Positions 24,524-35,213 are shown, counted from the first letter of the stretch. The stretch: DNA of 64,000 nt from Dyella_B jejuensis (GCF_044904675.1 NZ_JADIKJ010000005.1:1-64000), one strand, 5' to 3'. Notes: generated by a model from the sequence alone, not told the origin. A program made the numbers and translations.

Positions 24524-27259
24524 TCAATCGCCCAGCACCACGCCGACGCCGACACGGAAAATCGGCAAATCGCCGCGCGCAGCGGAAACGCCGGCATTGA
24601 GATTCACGCGACCGTCCTTGCTCCAACGCGACATCGCCATACCCAGGGCGCTTTCCCCGCGATAACTGGCAACACCGGCACTCAACGCAACCTTGCCTGG
24701 TACGTAGGGCATGTTGTTCACCAGCGCCGCCGAGGAAGCAATGCCACGGTTGGCCTGGCGCTGATTGTGGTTGATCAGCTGCTGCAGGTCTTCGACCTTC
24801 TGGCCTGTCCAGTCCTGCAGGGACTGCAACTGTCCGACGTTGACCGCATCGGTAGCCTGCGTGCCCGCCGCTACGTTGGTGATCTGGCGCTCACTCCCCG
24901 CAGCTCCCACCGAAACGCTATTGGCGCGGTCGGCTACCGAACCCGCTCCGAGCGCTACTGCATTGGTGGCATGGGATGTGACTGATGCCCCTTGGCCGAT
25001 GGCCGTGCCCGACGACGCACTCACGCTGCTGTTGGCGCCTACGGCAACCGCATTGGTCGCCTGCGCGACGACAGTGCTGTTAGCTCCGATGGACACACTG
25101 TTGTCGGCATTGACCTTGGCACTGCCGCCGATCGCAGTGTCATTCTCGCCGGCGGCGTAAGCATCGTTGCCTACCGCCAGGCCATAGGTGCCGAGCGCCT
25201 GAGCATTGTGGCCCACGGCTGAAGCGTTATCGCCGGTGGCTACGGTGTTGTAGCCCAGCGCAACGCCCGGAGTATCTCCCGCATTCGCCTTGTCGTTAGT
25301 GCCAACGCCGCCAGCGCCGTCCAAATAGGAAGGAGCACGATCCGTGCTTTCAAGAATGGTCACCCGGCCATCAAGACTACCGAGCTGATTCTGCAGATCC
25401 CGCTGCAGGCTGGAAAGTTGCCCGACATTCACGGCATCGTGCGTATTTATGCCGCTGGCTACGTTATGCAGCGCTACCGGCGTCGTGGCACCTGCGCCAC
25501 CCAGGGTGACCGAGGTCTTGGCCGGGTCGTCATACATCACGGCCAAGGAACCGATATCTCCCACATAACCCTGGAGTTCTTTCAACTGGGCAAGATTCAC
25601 CGCGTCATCATCTTGCGTGCCATCGGCCACTCCGCGAACCTGCCGGTCGCCACCGGTACCCGACACCTTCAACAAGGTACCGCCGCTATTGGCGGCAATC
25701 GTTACCGGAGCGGAGGAGTCCAACTGCTGCACAAGACCGGCATGACCGAGCAACAAGTTGCCGATGTCGCCTTCGTTGGCCGCAACACGACCATCAAGGC
25801 TGGTGATATTGCCGGTGTTCGTGCGCACCTGTTCGTTCGTCGCGTACAGCTGCGAACCGTTCACCGCGTCGTGGCTGGTGGCTGATAGTCCGCCATCGGC
25901 GACGTTCTGCACGGCTACCGGCGCGGCAGTTCCCACACCACCTAGCGTGACGGAGGTTCGATTGGTGCCGTCGTACTTCACGGCCAGTACGCTGCTATCC
26001 CCCACATAGCCTTGCAGCTCCTTCAGCTGGCTCACATTGACTGCATCATGGTCCTGGAGGCCATCGGCCACTCCAGTGATCCGGCGATCGCCGGCAGCGC
26101 CGGCCATGCTTACCGTCGCGCCGCCGCTATGGGCAGCCACCGTCACCGGTGCGTTGGCATCGGCCTGCTGCACCAGACCGGCGTGGCCGATGAGCAAGTC
26201 ATGGATGTCGCCTTCGTTGAACGTGACGCGGCTGCCCAGTTCCTTGATATCCAGGGCGTTGGCCGTAACGTCCTGGTTGGTGGCGTACAGCTGCGAACCA
26301 TTCACCGCATCCGCGCTGCTGGCGGAAATATTTCCGGCCGCGACGTTATGCAACGCTACCGGTCCGGCAAGCGGGCCGTTGCCAAGAGTGACGTTACTGT
26401 AATCGGCGGAGCCATCGGCCCCCTGATCGTAGGCCACCCGGCGATCGATCCCCGCATCCAGCGCATCCAGCGCATCGCCGACGGTGGTTTGCGTACTGGC
26501 CTGTATATGGTAGTTGGGGCCGGCGAGAGTGCCATCGGCATTTAACGTCGCGCCGCCACCAAAGCTGCCGACAACTGGCGCAATCTGATCGACGTTAACG
26601 GCATCGGTACCGCGCGTACCGACAGCAACGTTGATGACTTGGCGCGCCGCGCCCACGTTGCCCACCGAGACAGCGTTGGCCACGTCCGCAACGGAACCGT
26701 AGCCCAGCGCCACGCTATTGAGCGCAATGGCCGATGCGTTCCCTCCAATGGCAGTGGCTTTCGAACGGGTCACGCTATCACCATTGCCGGCCGAGGCACC
26801 CGGACCTAGAGCAGTGTTTCCTCCGCCGACCGCCTGCGCGCTATAGCCCACTGCCAATGAATAGTCGCCTGGCGATGTACCTGGCGCATTGCCGCTATCC
26901 GCCTTTGCTGAAGCACCGATCGCGATATCTCGAACACCTGTCGTCAATGCTGCTGCACCGATCGCAATGGCGTCGGCATCACCACTGTCGCTACCGCCAC
27001 CCACCGCGTAGTCGGGCGTCATGGCCGAGCGCGCAACCATTGCGCCCTGATCGACACAAGTCTCTCGATCTTCGCCAGGTCGATCCGGACTGAAACAATC
27101 GGACGCGGATGCCGCCAAAGGCGTGCTCGCTCCCAACGCCAGTGAAAAGACCGCCCATCGCGCTGCATTCGTGCTCTTCTTGCGCCCCTTGGCAAGCCCG
27201 GGGGCGGTCACATGATTTCCTGTCGCGCCGCTCCAGACTGCTTTGCAGATTTTGTTCAT
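24524..27259 (-). CDS. Trimeric autotransporter adhesin (YadA-like)
   Basis: A 911-aa type Vc surface protein. The start at 27259 (GGAG 8 nt upstream) gives an extended signal peptide (MNKICKAVWSGATGNHV), then a hydrophobic signal segment (WAVFSLALGA...). The head has many YadA-type repeats (AIAIGA, ALGYGS, SVGN). The stalk has repeated neck and coiled-coil units with DAVNVSQLKELQGYVG, DAVNGSQLYATN and NEGDI. The last 75 or so residues are the YadA anchor (VNNMPYVPGKVALSAG... RVGVGVVLGD), which forms the trimeric barrel. Two stalk blocks of about 146 residues are tandem repeats. It binds host or surface ligands, or promotes aggregation and biofilm. A 21-bp palindrome lies 90 bp upstream. Confidence 0.93.
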   Translation of the reverse strand: MNKICKAVWSGATGNHVTAPGLAKGRKKSTNAARWAVFSLALGASTPLAASASDCFSPDRPGEDRETCVDQGAMVARSAMTPDYAVGGGSDSGDADAIAIGAAALTTGVRDIAIGASAKADSGNAPGTSPGDYSLAVGYSAQAVGGGNTALGPGASAGNGDSVTRSKATAIGGNASAIALNSVALGYGSVADVANAVSVGNVGAARQVINVAVGTRGTDAVNVDQIAPVVGSFGGGATLNADGTLAGPNYHIQASTQTTVGDALDALDAGIDRRVAYDQGADGSADYSNVTLGNGPLAGPVALHNVAAGNISASSADAVNGSQLYATNQDVTANALDIKELGSRVTFNEGDIHDLLIGHAGLVQQADANAPVTVAAHSGGATVSMAGAAGDRRITGVADGLQDHDAVNVSQLKELQGYVGDSSVLAVKYDGTNRTSVTLGGVGTAAPVAVQNVADGGLSATSHDAVNGSQLYATNEQVRTNTGNITSLDGRVAANEGDIGNLLLGHAGLVQQLDSSAPVTIAANSGGTLLKVSGTGGDRQVRGVADGTQDDDAVNLAQLKELQGYVGDIGSLAVMYDDPAKTSVTLGGAGATTPVALHNVASGINTHDAVNVGQLSSLQRDLQNQLGSLDGRVTILESTDRAPSYLDGAGGVGTNDKANAGDTPGVALGYNTVATGDNASAVGHNAQALGTYGLAVGNDAYAAGENDTAIGGSAKVNADNSVSIGANSTVVAQATNAVAVGANSSVSASSGTAIGQGASVTSHATNAVALGAGSVADRANSVSVGAAGSERQITNVAAGTQATDAVNVGQLQSLQDWTGQKVEDLQQLINHNQRQANRGIASSAALVNNMPYVPGKVALSAGVASYRGESALGMAMSRWSKDGRVNLNAGVSAARGDLPIFRVGVGVVLGD

Positions 27260-27347
27260 CACTACCACTCCATGGAGATGTCTTTCGCAAGACGTCGTAG
27301 CGCCCTCGCCCGGAGGACACCGGCTATAAGGTCGCGCCAGCACGAAG

Positions 27348-27368
27348 TGCGTAACCGCACGTTACGCA
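27348..27368. promoter_or_regulatory. 21-bp palindrome upstream of the adhesin gene
   Basis: TGCGTAAC and GTTACGCA are perfect 8-bp arms around CGCAC. The centre is about 100 bp before the adhesin start codon and about 170 bp from the end of the LysR gene. It has the size of a dimeric regulator site; the protein is unknown. Confidence 0.4.
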
Positions 27369-27530
27369 ATCGGACAACGCCTATATGCGAAACCGGATGC
27401 TAACTACGTAGCGTTACTCGTTAAATAGGAGTTCACTGGAAAGAGGTAGTCGATGACCACGCCGCACTCAGAAATCACCTACACAATTTCCTGGTAAGCG
27501 ACTTATAGAAGCGACAACCCTATTTGACAG

Positions 27531-28490
27531 TTACTTGCTGATGAACGATTCGCTTGATTGACCGGCTTCAGAGAAATGTCCGCCACGTTCCCACGGCGGA
27601 ACGTCCCCGAACTGTTCCGCCAGAAAATCCACGAAGGCGCGCACCCGCAGCGGCAGCAAACGCCGTTGTGGCATCACCGCATAGATGCCGGTGTCGGCAA
27701 TCGTGTAGTTCGGCAGCACCAATTCAAGGCGGCCTTCGCGCAGATCGTTGCATACGTGCCAGGTCGAATGGTGGGCAATACCCTGGCCCGCCAGCGCCGC
27801 ATCACGCAACAGCTCGCCCAGACTGGATTCAAATCGTCCGTTGACCCGCACGGTATGAAGATGGCCTTGTGCGTCATGCAGGCGCCAGACGTCCTGCCGC
27901 CCCACACTGCCGACCAGCATCAGGCACTCGTGGGCCGCCAGCTCTTCGGGCGTGCGTGGCATGCCGAAGCGCCGCAGGTAATCCGGTGATGCGCACAGCA
28001 CCCGCCGATTGATCGCCAGCTTGCGCGCGACCAGCCGCGAGTCGTGCAGCGCACCGATGCGGATGGCGAGGTCGTAACCGGAACTGACCAGGTCCTGCAA
28101 TTCGTCAGTAAGGTTCACGCTGAGCCGGACGCGCGGATAGCGCGCCATGAAAGCGGGTAACAGCGGCGAGACGTATTGGCGTCCAAACGAAGCCGAGGCG
28201 GTAAGGCGCAACGTGCCGACAACGTCCGCGGCACCTTGGCGCAGGCTGGTGGTCAAGGCTTCCAGGTCCTCCACCAAAGTACGTCCCTGTTCGGCCAGCG
28301 CCAAGCCTTCGGGAGTGGGATGCAGGCGGCGGGTCGTGCGATGCAATAACCGCACGCCCAGTTGCTGCTCCAGGCGTTTCAGGCGCTGGCTGGCGACGGC
28401 TACGGAAAGATCCAGGCTGCGCGCGGCGGCGCTGATCGAGCCCTGGTCCAATACGCGCATGAACAGGATGAGGTCGCCGACACGATCCAT
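27531..28490 (-). CDS. LysR-family transcriptional regulator
   Basis: A 319-aa LTTR. The N-terminal winged helix reads DLILFMRVLDQGSISAAARSL and ASQRLKRLEQQLGVRLLHRTTR. The effector domain has the usual FGRQYVSPLLPAF and RIGALHDSRLVARKL segments of the AaeR/DsdC-like group. I take the ATG at 28490; a TTG two codons upstream gives no better RBS. It is divergent from the MFS transporter gene, with 97 bp between them, so it very probably regulates that gene and itself. A 13-bp palindrome (28516-28528) lies in the gap. The effector is unknown. Confidence 0.92.
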   Translation of the reverse strand: MDRVGDLILFMRVLDQGSISAAARSLDLSVAVASQRLKRLEQQLGVRLLHRTTRRLHPTPEGLALAEQGRTLVEDLEALTTSLRQGAADVVGTLRLTASASFGRQYVSPLLPAFMARYPRVRLSVNLTDELQDLVSSGYDLAIRIGALHDSRLVARKLAINRRVLCASPDYLRRFGMPRTPEELAAHECLMLVGSVGRQDVWRLHDAQGHLHTVRVNGRFESSLGELLRDAALAGQGIAHHSTWHVCNDLREGRLELVLPNYTIADTGIYAVMPQRRLLPLRVRAFVDFLAEQFGDVPPWERGGHFSEAGQSSESFISK

Positions 28491-28515
28491 TATCAATTAT
28501 TTGTTGAAAGTGATT

Positions 28516-28528
28516 AGCCATCTTGGCT
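28516..28528. promoter_or_regulatory. Candidate LysR operator
   Basis: AGCCA-TCT-TGGCT is a perfect 13-bp palindrome in the 97-bp gap between the LysR gene and the MFS gene. LTTRs usually bind dyads of this size with a T-N11-A core. The exact match to T-N11-A is not clear, so the call is tentative. Confidence 0.35.
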
Positions 28529-28587
28529 GTTTCTGAAGGATATGCAAGCGCTTACGCTGCACACTATCCCTCCGATGGAACCTCCAC

Positions 28588-29802
28588 GTGACTACCGCTT
28601 CTTCCTCCCGCCGCATGCCGGCGGCGCTGTATGCCCTGGCCGCCGGCGCGTTCGGCATTGGCACCACCGAGTTCGTGATCATGGGTTTGCTGATGCAGGT
28701 GGCGGCCGACCTGAAGGTCAGCATTGCGACCGCCGGCCTGCTGATCTCCGGCTACGCCCTGGGCGTATTCGTGGGGGCACCGGTGCTGACCGTGGCGACC
28801 AGCCGTATGCCACGCAAGAGCGTGCTGATCGGCTTGATGGCGATTTTCACGCTTGGCAACGTGTGCTGTGCGCTGGCGCCGAACTACCTCACGCTGCTGC
28901 TCGCGCGCGTGGTTACCGCGCTCGCCCATGGCACCTTTTTTGGCGTCGGCGCGGTGGTGGTCACCGGACTGGTCGCGGCGGACCGCCGCGCTTCGGCCAT
29001 TTCCATCATGTTTACCGGGTTGACTCTGGCAACCCTGCTCGGCGTGCCGGCGGGCGCCTGGCTCGGGCTGCATTTCGGCTGGCGTTCCACGTTCTGGGCC
29101 GTGGCCGTGATCGGCGTCATCGCGATGATGGTGATCGCCATGCTGGTGCCGGCAAGCCACGGCGACGGCAAGGGCATTGCAGTCCGCGACGAGTTGCGCG
29201 CGATTGGCCATCCAGCCGTATTGCGGGGATTGCTGATGACCGTGCTCGGCTTCGCCGGCGTGTTTACGGTATTCACATATATCCAGCCGATCCTCACCCA
29301 GGTCACCGGATTTGCCGAAACGGCGGTATCGCCGATCCTGCTGATTTTCGGCGTAGGCCTGATCGCCGGCAACCTGCTGGGCGGGAAGCTCGCTGATCGC
29401 AAACTGATGCCGGCCCTGTTGCTGACCCTGGTGGTGTTGATCCTGGTACTCGGCGCCATGACCTTCGTACTGCACAGCAAAACATTGACGGTGTTGTTCG
29501 TTGGATTGCTGGGTATCGCCGCATTTGCCACCGTGCCGCCATTGCAACTGTGGGTATTGCACCAGGCCGATGAAGCGCAAAGCCTCGCGTCGAGCCTGAA
29601 TATCGGCGCCTTCAATCTGGGCAACGCCTTGGGCGCATGGCTGGGTGGCGAAGTGGTCGCCCAGGGCCTGGGCCTGGGCGCACTGACCTGGGTGGCGGCC
29701 CTCGTCACCTTCGCCGGCCTGCTGGTCGCGCTGTGGGGCCGGCAGCGCGAAACCCCCATCGAACGCCTGCCCCTCAATGCACGCCCGAACGCTGAGCCGT
29801 AA
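28588..29802 (+). CDS. MFS transporter, AraJ/YdhP-like drug or sugar efflux
   Basis: A 404-aa inner-membrane protein with 12 predicted helices. AAGAFGIGTTEFVIMGLL is the conserved start of the AraJ/NepI/Cml group, followed by SGYALGVFVGAPVLT and the loop R-x-P-R-K between helices 2 and 3. ARVVTALAHGTFFGVGAVV and FTGLTLATLLGVPAGAWLG are the fourth and fifth helices. The frame starts with GTG at 28588, with a weak GGA upstream. The LysR gene is divergent and probably controls it. Substrates in the family include chloramphenicol, arabinose and purines; none can be assigned here. Confidence 0.9.
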   Translation: MTTASSSRRMPAALYALAAGAFGIGTTEFVIMGLLMQVAADLKVSIATAGLLISGYALGVFVGAPVLTVATSRMPRKSVLIGLMAIFTLGNVCCALAPNYLTLLLARVVTALAHGTFFGVGAVVVTGLVAADRRASAISIMFTGLTLATLLGVPAGAWLGLHFGWRSTFWAVAVIGVIAMMVIAMLVPASHGDGKGIAVRDELRAIGHPAVLRGLLMTVLGFAGVFTVFTYIQPILTQVTGFAETAVSPILLIFGVGLIAGNLLGGKLADRKLMPALLLTLVVLILVLGAMTFVLHSKTLTVLFVGLLGIAAFATVPPLQLWVLHQADEAQSLASSLNIGAFNLGNALGAWLGGEVVAQGLGLGALTWVAALVTFAGLLVALWGRQRETPIERLPLNARPNAEP

Positions 29803-29983
29803 TGCCAACGGCCAACGATCGTGGCGCGGACCGGCCGGACGGACTCGCGCCCCCACGGCGAACCGCGGCTTGAAGTCATCAACGCCGATCCCATCGCCTA
29901 TCTCCGCTACACGTTCGAGAACGCATCATCACCAGCGCCAGCTGTCCGCTATCGGAACACTCGCTCATCCCCATGGAGACAAC

Positions 29984-31003
29984 ATGATGAAAGCCGTCGC
30001 CTTGACCCACTACTTGCCCATCGATGACCCGCAATCCTTGCTCGATGTGGAATTGCCTACGCCACAGATCGGAGCCGACGACCTGCTGGTGCGCGTGGAG
30101 GCCGTATCCGTCAATCCGGTCGATACCAAGCTGCGCGCGCCCAAGCCGCAAGTCGAAGCGCAGCCGCGCGTACTCGGTTTCGACGCCGCCGGCACAGTGG
30201 CGGCAATCGGCGCGAACGTTCGCCGATTCTCTCCCGGCGACGCGGTGTATTACGCCGGCGACGTTACCCGCGCAGGCAGCAACGCGCAGTTTCAGGCGGT
30301 CGACGCGCGTCTGGTGGCGCAGCGTCCGCGCAGGCTGGATGCAGCCGGCGCCGCGGCGCTGCCGCTGACCGCCATCACGGCGTGGGAGTTGTTGTTCGAG
30401 CGCATGCCTTACAAGCCCGAAGCCGGTGGCGACGGGAAATCGTTGCTGGTGATTGGCGGCGCGGGCGGCGTAGGTTCAATGGCGATCCAGCTGGCGCGCC
30501 GTGCCGGCTTCACCGTCATCGCCACCGCCTCACGTCCGGAAACCCAGGCATGGTGCCGTGCGATGGGCGCGCAACATGTGATCGATCATCGCCAACCGTT
30601 GACTGGGCAACTGCAAGCAGCCGGCTTTGCGCATGTCGATGCGGCCATCAACCTCGCCGACACCTCGCACTATTGGGATGAACTGGGCGAAGTGCTCGTG
30701 CCGCAAGGACACCTTGGTTTGATCGTCGAACCGAAGACGCCGGTAAATCTGGGCGATCCCTACAAGAGCAAGTGCATTGGCATCCATTGGGAATTCATGT
30801 TCGCGCGGCCGCGCTTCAAGACCGCGGACATGGGCGAGCAGGGACACATCCTGGAGCGCGTCGCGACGCTGATCGACGACGGCGAATTGCGCGGCATCCA
30901 GCGCGAATCGCTCAGCCCGATCAATGCGGAGAACCTGCGGGAAGCGCACCGACGCCTTGAATCGGGCAGCACCATCGGCAAACTTGTGGTGTCAGGGTGG
31001 TAG
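29984..31003 (+). CDS. Zinc-type alcohol dehydrogenase-like / quinone oxidoreductase family
   Basis: A 339-aa medium-chain dehydrogenase. The NADPH motif is VIGGAGGVGSMAIQLAR, and LGFDAAGTVAAIG and LPLTAITAWELLFERM are group-typical. I see no structural zinc cysteine cluster and no clear catalytic zinc ligands, so this is the zinc-free quinone reductase-like branch. GGAG precedes the ATG at 29984 by about 5 nt; the longer frame overlaps the MFS gene end and is rejected. Codirectional with the MFS gene, 181 bp downstream. Substrates are likely quinones or activated aldehydes and ketones (family knowledge). Confidence 0.88.
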   Translation: MMKAVALTHYLPIDDPQSLLDVELPTPQIGADDLLVRVEAVSVNPVDTKLRAPKPQVEAQPRVLGFDAAGTVAAIGANVRRFSPGDAVYYAGDVTRAGSNAQFQAVDARLVAQRPRRLDAAGAAALPLTAITAWELLFERMPYKPEAGGDGKSLLVIGGAGGVGSMAIQLARRAGFTVIATASRPETQAWCRAMGAQHVIDHRQPLTGQLQAAGFAHVDAAINLADTSHYWDELGEVLVPQGHLGLIVEPKTPVNLGDPYKSKCIGIHWEFMFARPRFKTADMGEQGHILERVATLIDDGELRGIQRESLSPINAENLREAHRRLESGSTIGKLVVSGW

Positions 31004-31048
31004 CACCCGCGCCCCGGTCGCTCCCAAGTCACCCACACTATTTCCAAC

Positions 31049-31078
31049 ATGCCCTCCCTTGCGCACAAGGAGGGGCAT
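31049..31078. terminator. Hairpin between convergent genes
   Basis: Arms starting ATGCCC and ending GGGCAT pair over 13 bp with two mismatches around CGCA. It lies between the ends of the oxidoreductase gene and the ferritin-like gene. There is no T-run, so it may be a weak terminator. Confidence 0.35.
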
Positions 31079-31142
31079 TGAATCGTGCACTATTGGAATT
31101 CCAACGCAGAACAACGATGAAGATTAGCCTTGGAGGCCTGGC

Positions 31143-31715
31143 TCAATGCTGCGTAGCCGGCTTCGCCGGCTCACCTTTTTTTCCGAGTTCCTCCAGCAGC
31201 GTCGAAAGGTCCTCGGCATGTTCCTCTTCCTTTGCCAGGATCTCTTCCATCATGCGGCGCGTGGTCGGATCATCATTGCCCAGGTATTGCACGATGTCAC
31301 GATAGCTTTCGACAGCAATACGTTCGGCCACCAAGTCCTCCTTGATCATGTCGACCAGATCATCGCCTTCCACATAATCGGCATGGCTGCGGCTTAATAG
31401 CCCCTCGGGATTGAAGTTCGGAGCGCCCTCGAGCTGCGTGATGCGCCTGGCGATCTGATCGGCATGCTCCTGTTCTTCCCTGGCGTGCTCCAGGAATTCC
31501 GCCGCCACGCTCTTGGCGTGGATGCCCGATGCCATGTAGTAGTGCCGCTTGTAGCGCAGCGTGCAAACCAGTTCAGTGGCCAGCGCCTCGTTGAGCAGCT
31601 TGATGACGGTATCGCGATCGGCCTTGTAGCCCTCGGTGATTGCGCCTTGCTCGATATGTTCACGGGCACGCTTGCGAATGGTCTGGATGTCCATCAGGAA
31701 AGGCTTGTCCGTCAT
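31143..31715 (-). CDS. Ferritin-like / bacterioferritin-family protein
   Basis: A 190-aa four-helix protein. Two di-iron-type motif pairs are visible: E-L-V-C-T-L-R-Y-K-R with EHAREEQEHAD in the first half, and E-R-I-A-V-E-S-Y with EEEHAEDL in the second. These give the E-x(n)-E-x-x-H pattern of ferritin-like domains. The length and N-terminus (DRDTVIKLLNEALATEL) match bacterioferritin-like proteins common in proteobacteria, though a haem methionine is not obvious. It probably stores iron or handles peroxide in the cytoplasm. It is convergent with the oxidoreductase gene, and the DUF3224 gene follows on the minus strand with separate signals. Confidence 0.82.
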   Translation of the reverse strand: MTDKPFLMDIQTIRKRAREHIEQGAITEGYKADRDTVIKLLNEALATELVCTLRYKRHYYMASGIHAKSVAAEFLEHAREEQEHADQIARRITQLEGAPNFNPEGLLSRSHADYVEGDDLVDMIKEDLVAERIAVESYRDIVQYLGNDDPTTRRMMEEILAKEEEHAEDLSTLLEELGKKGEPAKPATQH

Positions 31716-31765
31716 GACTGTCTCCTATGCACGAAGGGCTGATCGTAGTTGCCGCCCATCCTGTC

Positions 31766-31790
31766 TTCACGGCTGCGAAGCAGCAGTGAA
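31766..31790. terminator. Hairpin after the DUF3224 gene
   Basis: TTCAC-GGCTGC and GCAGC-AGTGAA form an 11-bp stem with one internal mismatch and a GAA loop, about 40 nt after the stop of the DUF3224 gene. No T-run follows on the minus strand. Confidence 0.4.
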
Positions 31791-31831
31791 AATAAAGTGG
31801 CCGCTCCGTCTTCGCATTCAGGCGTATCGCT

Positions 31832-32221
31832 TCACGCAAGCTCGTAATCGAATACATAGGTGTGATCGCCTTGTTCGATGGCGATCTGCATGGAACCATT
31901 CAAGCCTGCGAGTTCCTCGGTACCGGAATCGGGCACGACGATTACCGACAGCTGAGGCGCGCCGCGATGCATGACCCCATGGTGCTGCAGTACAAAACTG
32001 CCCTGCTTGCCATGCAATGTGCCGGTCACTCGCTCGATCGCCACATAGCCGGCGGAGCCTTGCACTTCGCCCATGGCCGACAACATCTCTCCAAGACTGT
32101 TGGCTTCAAGTTCACCATGGAATTGCTTGTTGATGCTCATTCGCCCGAGATTGGCCGGCTCGATGCCGGCGGTCGGCGTCTGTGGCGTGAGGCTTACTTC
32201 GAAAGATCCGGTTGCGCGCAT
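31832..32221 (-). CDS. DUF3224-domain protein
   Basis: A 129-aa protein matching the DUF3224 pattern: a short beta-rich protein with GSFEV near the start, GRMSINKQFHGELEA, GYVAIERVTGTLHGKQGSFVLQHHG and LNGSMQIAIEQGDHTYVFDYEL. Such proteins are predicted lipocalin- or allene-oxide-cyclase-like barrels of unknown activity. The start at 32221 (MRATGSFEV) is chosen because GGAGAG lies upstream and the family begins there; the longer frame adds an unrelated stretch. There is no signal peptide. It lies between thiC and the ferritin-like gene on the same strand but is separated from thiC by a strong hairpin. Confidence 0.82.
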   Translation of the reverse strand: MRATGSFEVSLTPQTPTAGIEPANLGRMSINKQFHGELEANSLGEMLSAMGEVQGSAGYVAIERVTGTLHGKQGSFVLQHHGVMHRGAPQLSVIVVPDSGTEELAGLNGSMQIAIEQGDHTYVFDYELA

Positions 32222-32359
32222 GATGTTTTTCTCTCCAGTAAATAGCAGCAGACGGACTATTCGCACGGATGCCTATCGACGACAACCTTAGGCGACGGGA
32301 AAACCTGCCTTCGGCAACTCTGAGGCGCTTGCCCAGGCAGGACAATCATCGCAAGCAAA

Positions 32360-32398
32360 TCAGGCGGCAATTGGCGAGCACTACCAATCGCCGCCTGA
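32360..32398 (-). terminator. Strong hairpin after thiC
   Basis: Arms of 15 nt (TCAGGCGGCAATTGG and its partner) pair with one mismatch around a 9-nt loop, 26 nt after the thiC stop codon. A T-run is lacking, but the position suggests transcription ends or mRNA is stabilised here. Confidence 0.6.
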
Positions 32399-32423
32399 AC
32401 ATCCTTGCTTTGGAAGCAGCGCG

Positions 32424-34307
<1,884 letters not shown>

Positions 34308-34404
34308 TCATCCTTCTGGTGTCCGTGCATGATTGCGCGGAATGTGTGCGGAGTATCCACACAGGACCGAAGCGACGGCGCCAACGCACGATGGTCCGTG
34401 CGGC

Positions 34405-34482
34405 GAAGCTCCCTACACCGGTGCTAGCCGGATCAGGTTCGAAGGGACTCTCTCAGCCGACTGCGGTCGGCACCCCCGCTTC
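34405..34482 (-). promoter_or_regulatory. TPP riboswitch (THI element) of thiC
   Basis: On the minus strand the conserved THI-box parts occur in order: GGGGGTGCC, CTGAGAGA, CCCTTCGAACCTGATCCGG and CTAGCACCGGTGTAGGGA. The outer P1 stem is formed by GAAGC (34482-34478) and GCTTC (34409-34405). The thiC start is about 100 nt downstream. An upstream stem, CCCCGCTTC with GAAGCGGGG (about 34512-34475), shares the P1 5' strand and could compete with it. Confidence 0.95.
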
Positions 34483-34529
34483 CAAAGCGCTATTGGAACA
34501 CGAAGCGGGGTGATAAACGAGTGCAGGGC

Positions 34530-35180
34530 TCAGCGCGGCGCGTAGGCGCGCAGGAACATCGCCACCCCGGCGCGGGCATTTTCTTCGACCTCGCGCGCAT
34601 AGGTTTGCACGCAATCGCCGCAGCCGAACATGCGGCGCATCATCATCTCGCCCTTGATCAGCGCCATGAATTGGATGCCGGCGCGGGACACATCGGCAAT
34701 ATCGAGCTTGCCGGCGTCAACCGCCTGCTGCAGCAGGCGTTCCATCAGTACGCGGCTGCGCATGGGGCCTTCCTCCCACATCAGCTTGCCGTAGCGAGGA
34801 TTGCCCTGGCGGCAGTCGCTGAGGATCGCGCGGAAGGTACCCACGTTTTCCTGGTCGCAATCGAGATGGGCATGGATCAGGGCAATGCGGTTGAGGATAT
34901 CGCCGATATCGGCACGGGGATCGAAGCTATAGGTTTCTTCGGGCAGCAGATCCTGGATCCGCGCGCGGATGACCTCGCGGAACAGGTTGTCCTTATCACC
35001 AAAGTGACTATAGACCGTAAGTTTGGAAACGCCCGCCTCGGCGGCGATCGCATCCATGCTGGTGCCGGCAAAGGCGTTGCGTATGAACAGGGCCTTGGCT
35101 GCCTCGAGAATGGCGGCTCGCTTTTCCATGTCCTTCGGGCGGCCTGGCCCGTGCGGCTTGGTCAGCGGGATCGAGTTCAT
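34530..35180 (-). CDS. TetR-family transcriptional regulator
   Basis: A 216-aa regulator. After a basic start (TKPHGPGRPKDMEKR) the TetR helix-turn-helix follows: AILEAAKALFIRNAFAGTSM and IAAEAGVSKLTVYSHFGDKDNLF. The C-terminal ligand domain matches the AcrR/TetR_C type with FRAILSDCRQGNPR. A C-G-D-C pair near the C-terminus may have a redox or metal role. The ATG at 35180 is preferred because AAGGTG lies 7 nt upstream and the frame before it lacks family support. It is upstream of thiC but separated by the riboswitch region. No divergent transporter is present, so the target is not visible in the window. Confidence 0.9.
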   Translation of the reverse strand: MNSIPLTKPHGPGRPKDMEKRAAILEAAKALFIRNAFAGTSMDAIAAEAGVSKLTVYSHFGDKDNLFREVIRARIQDLLPEETYSFDPRADIGDILNRIALIHAHLDCDQENVGTFRAILSDCRQGNPRYGKLMWEEGPMRSRVLMERLLQQAVDAGKLDIADVSRAGIQFMALIKGEMMMRRMFGCGDCVQTYAREVEENARAGVAMFLRAYAPR

Positions 35181-35213
35181 GGATGCACCTTCACAAATCA
35201 GAAAACCCAATTT

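Noticed and set aside
31093..31104. Perfect palindrome TTGGAATTCCAA
   Set aside because: It lies between the 3' ends of two convergent genes with no promoter nearby, so an operator role is unlikely; 12 bp can occur by chance.
34420..34450. tRNA-like GGTTCGAA stretch
   Set aside because: It belongs to the TPP riboswitch; no tRNA cloverleaf is present.
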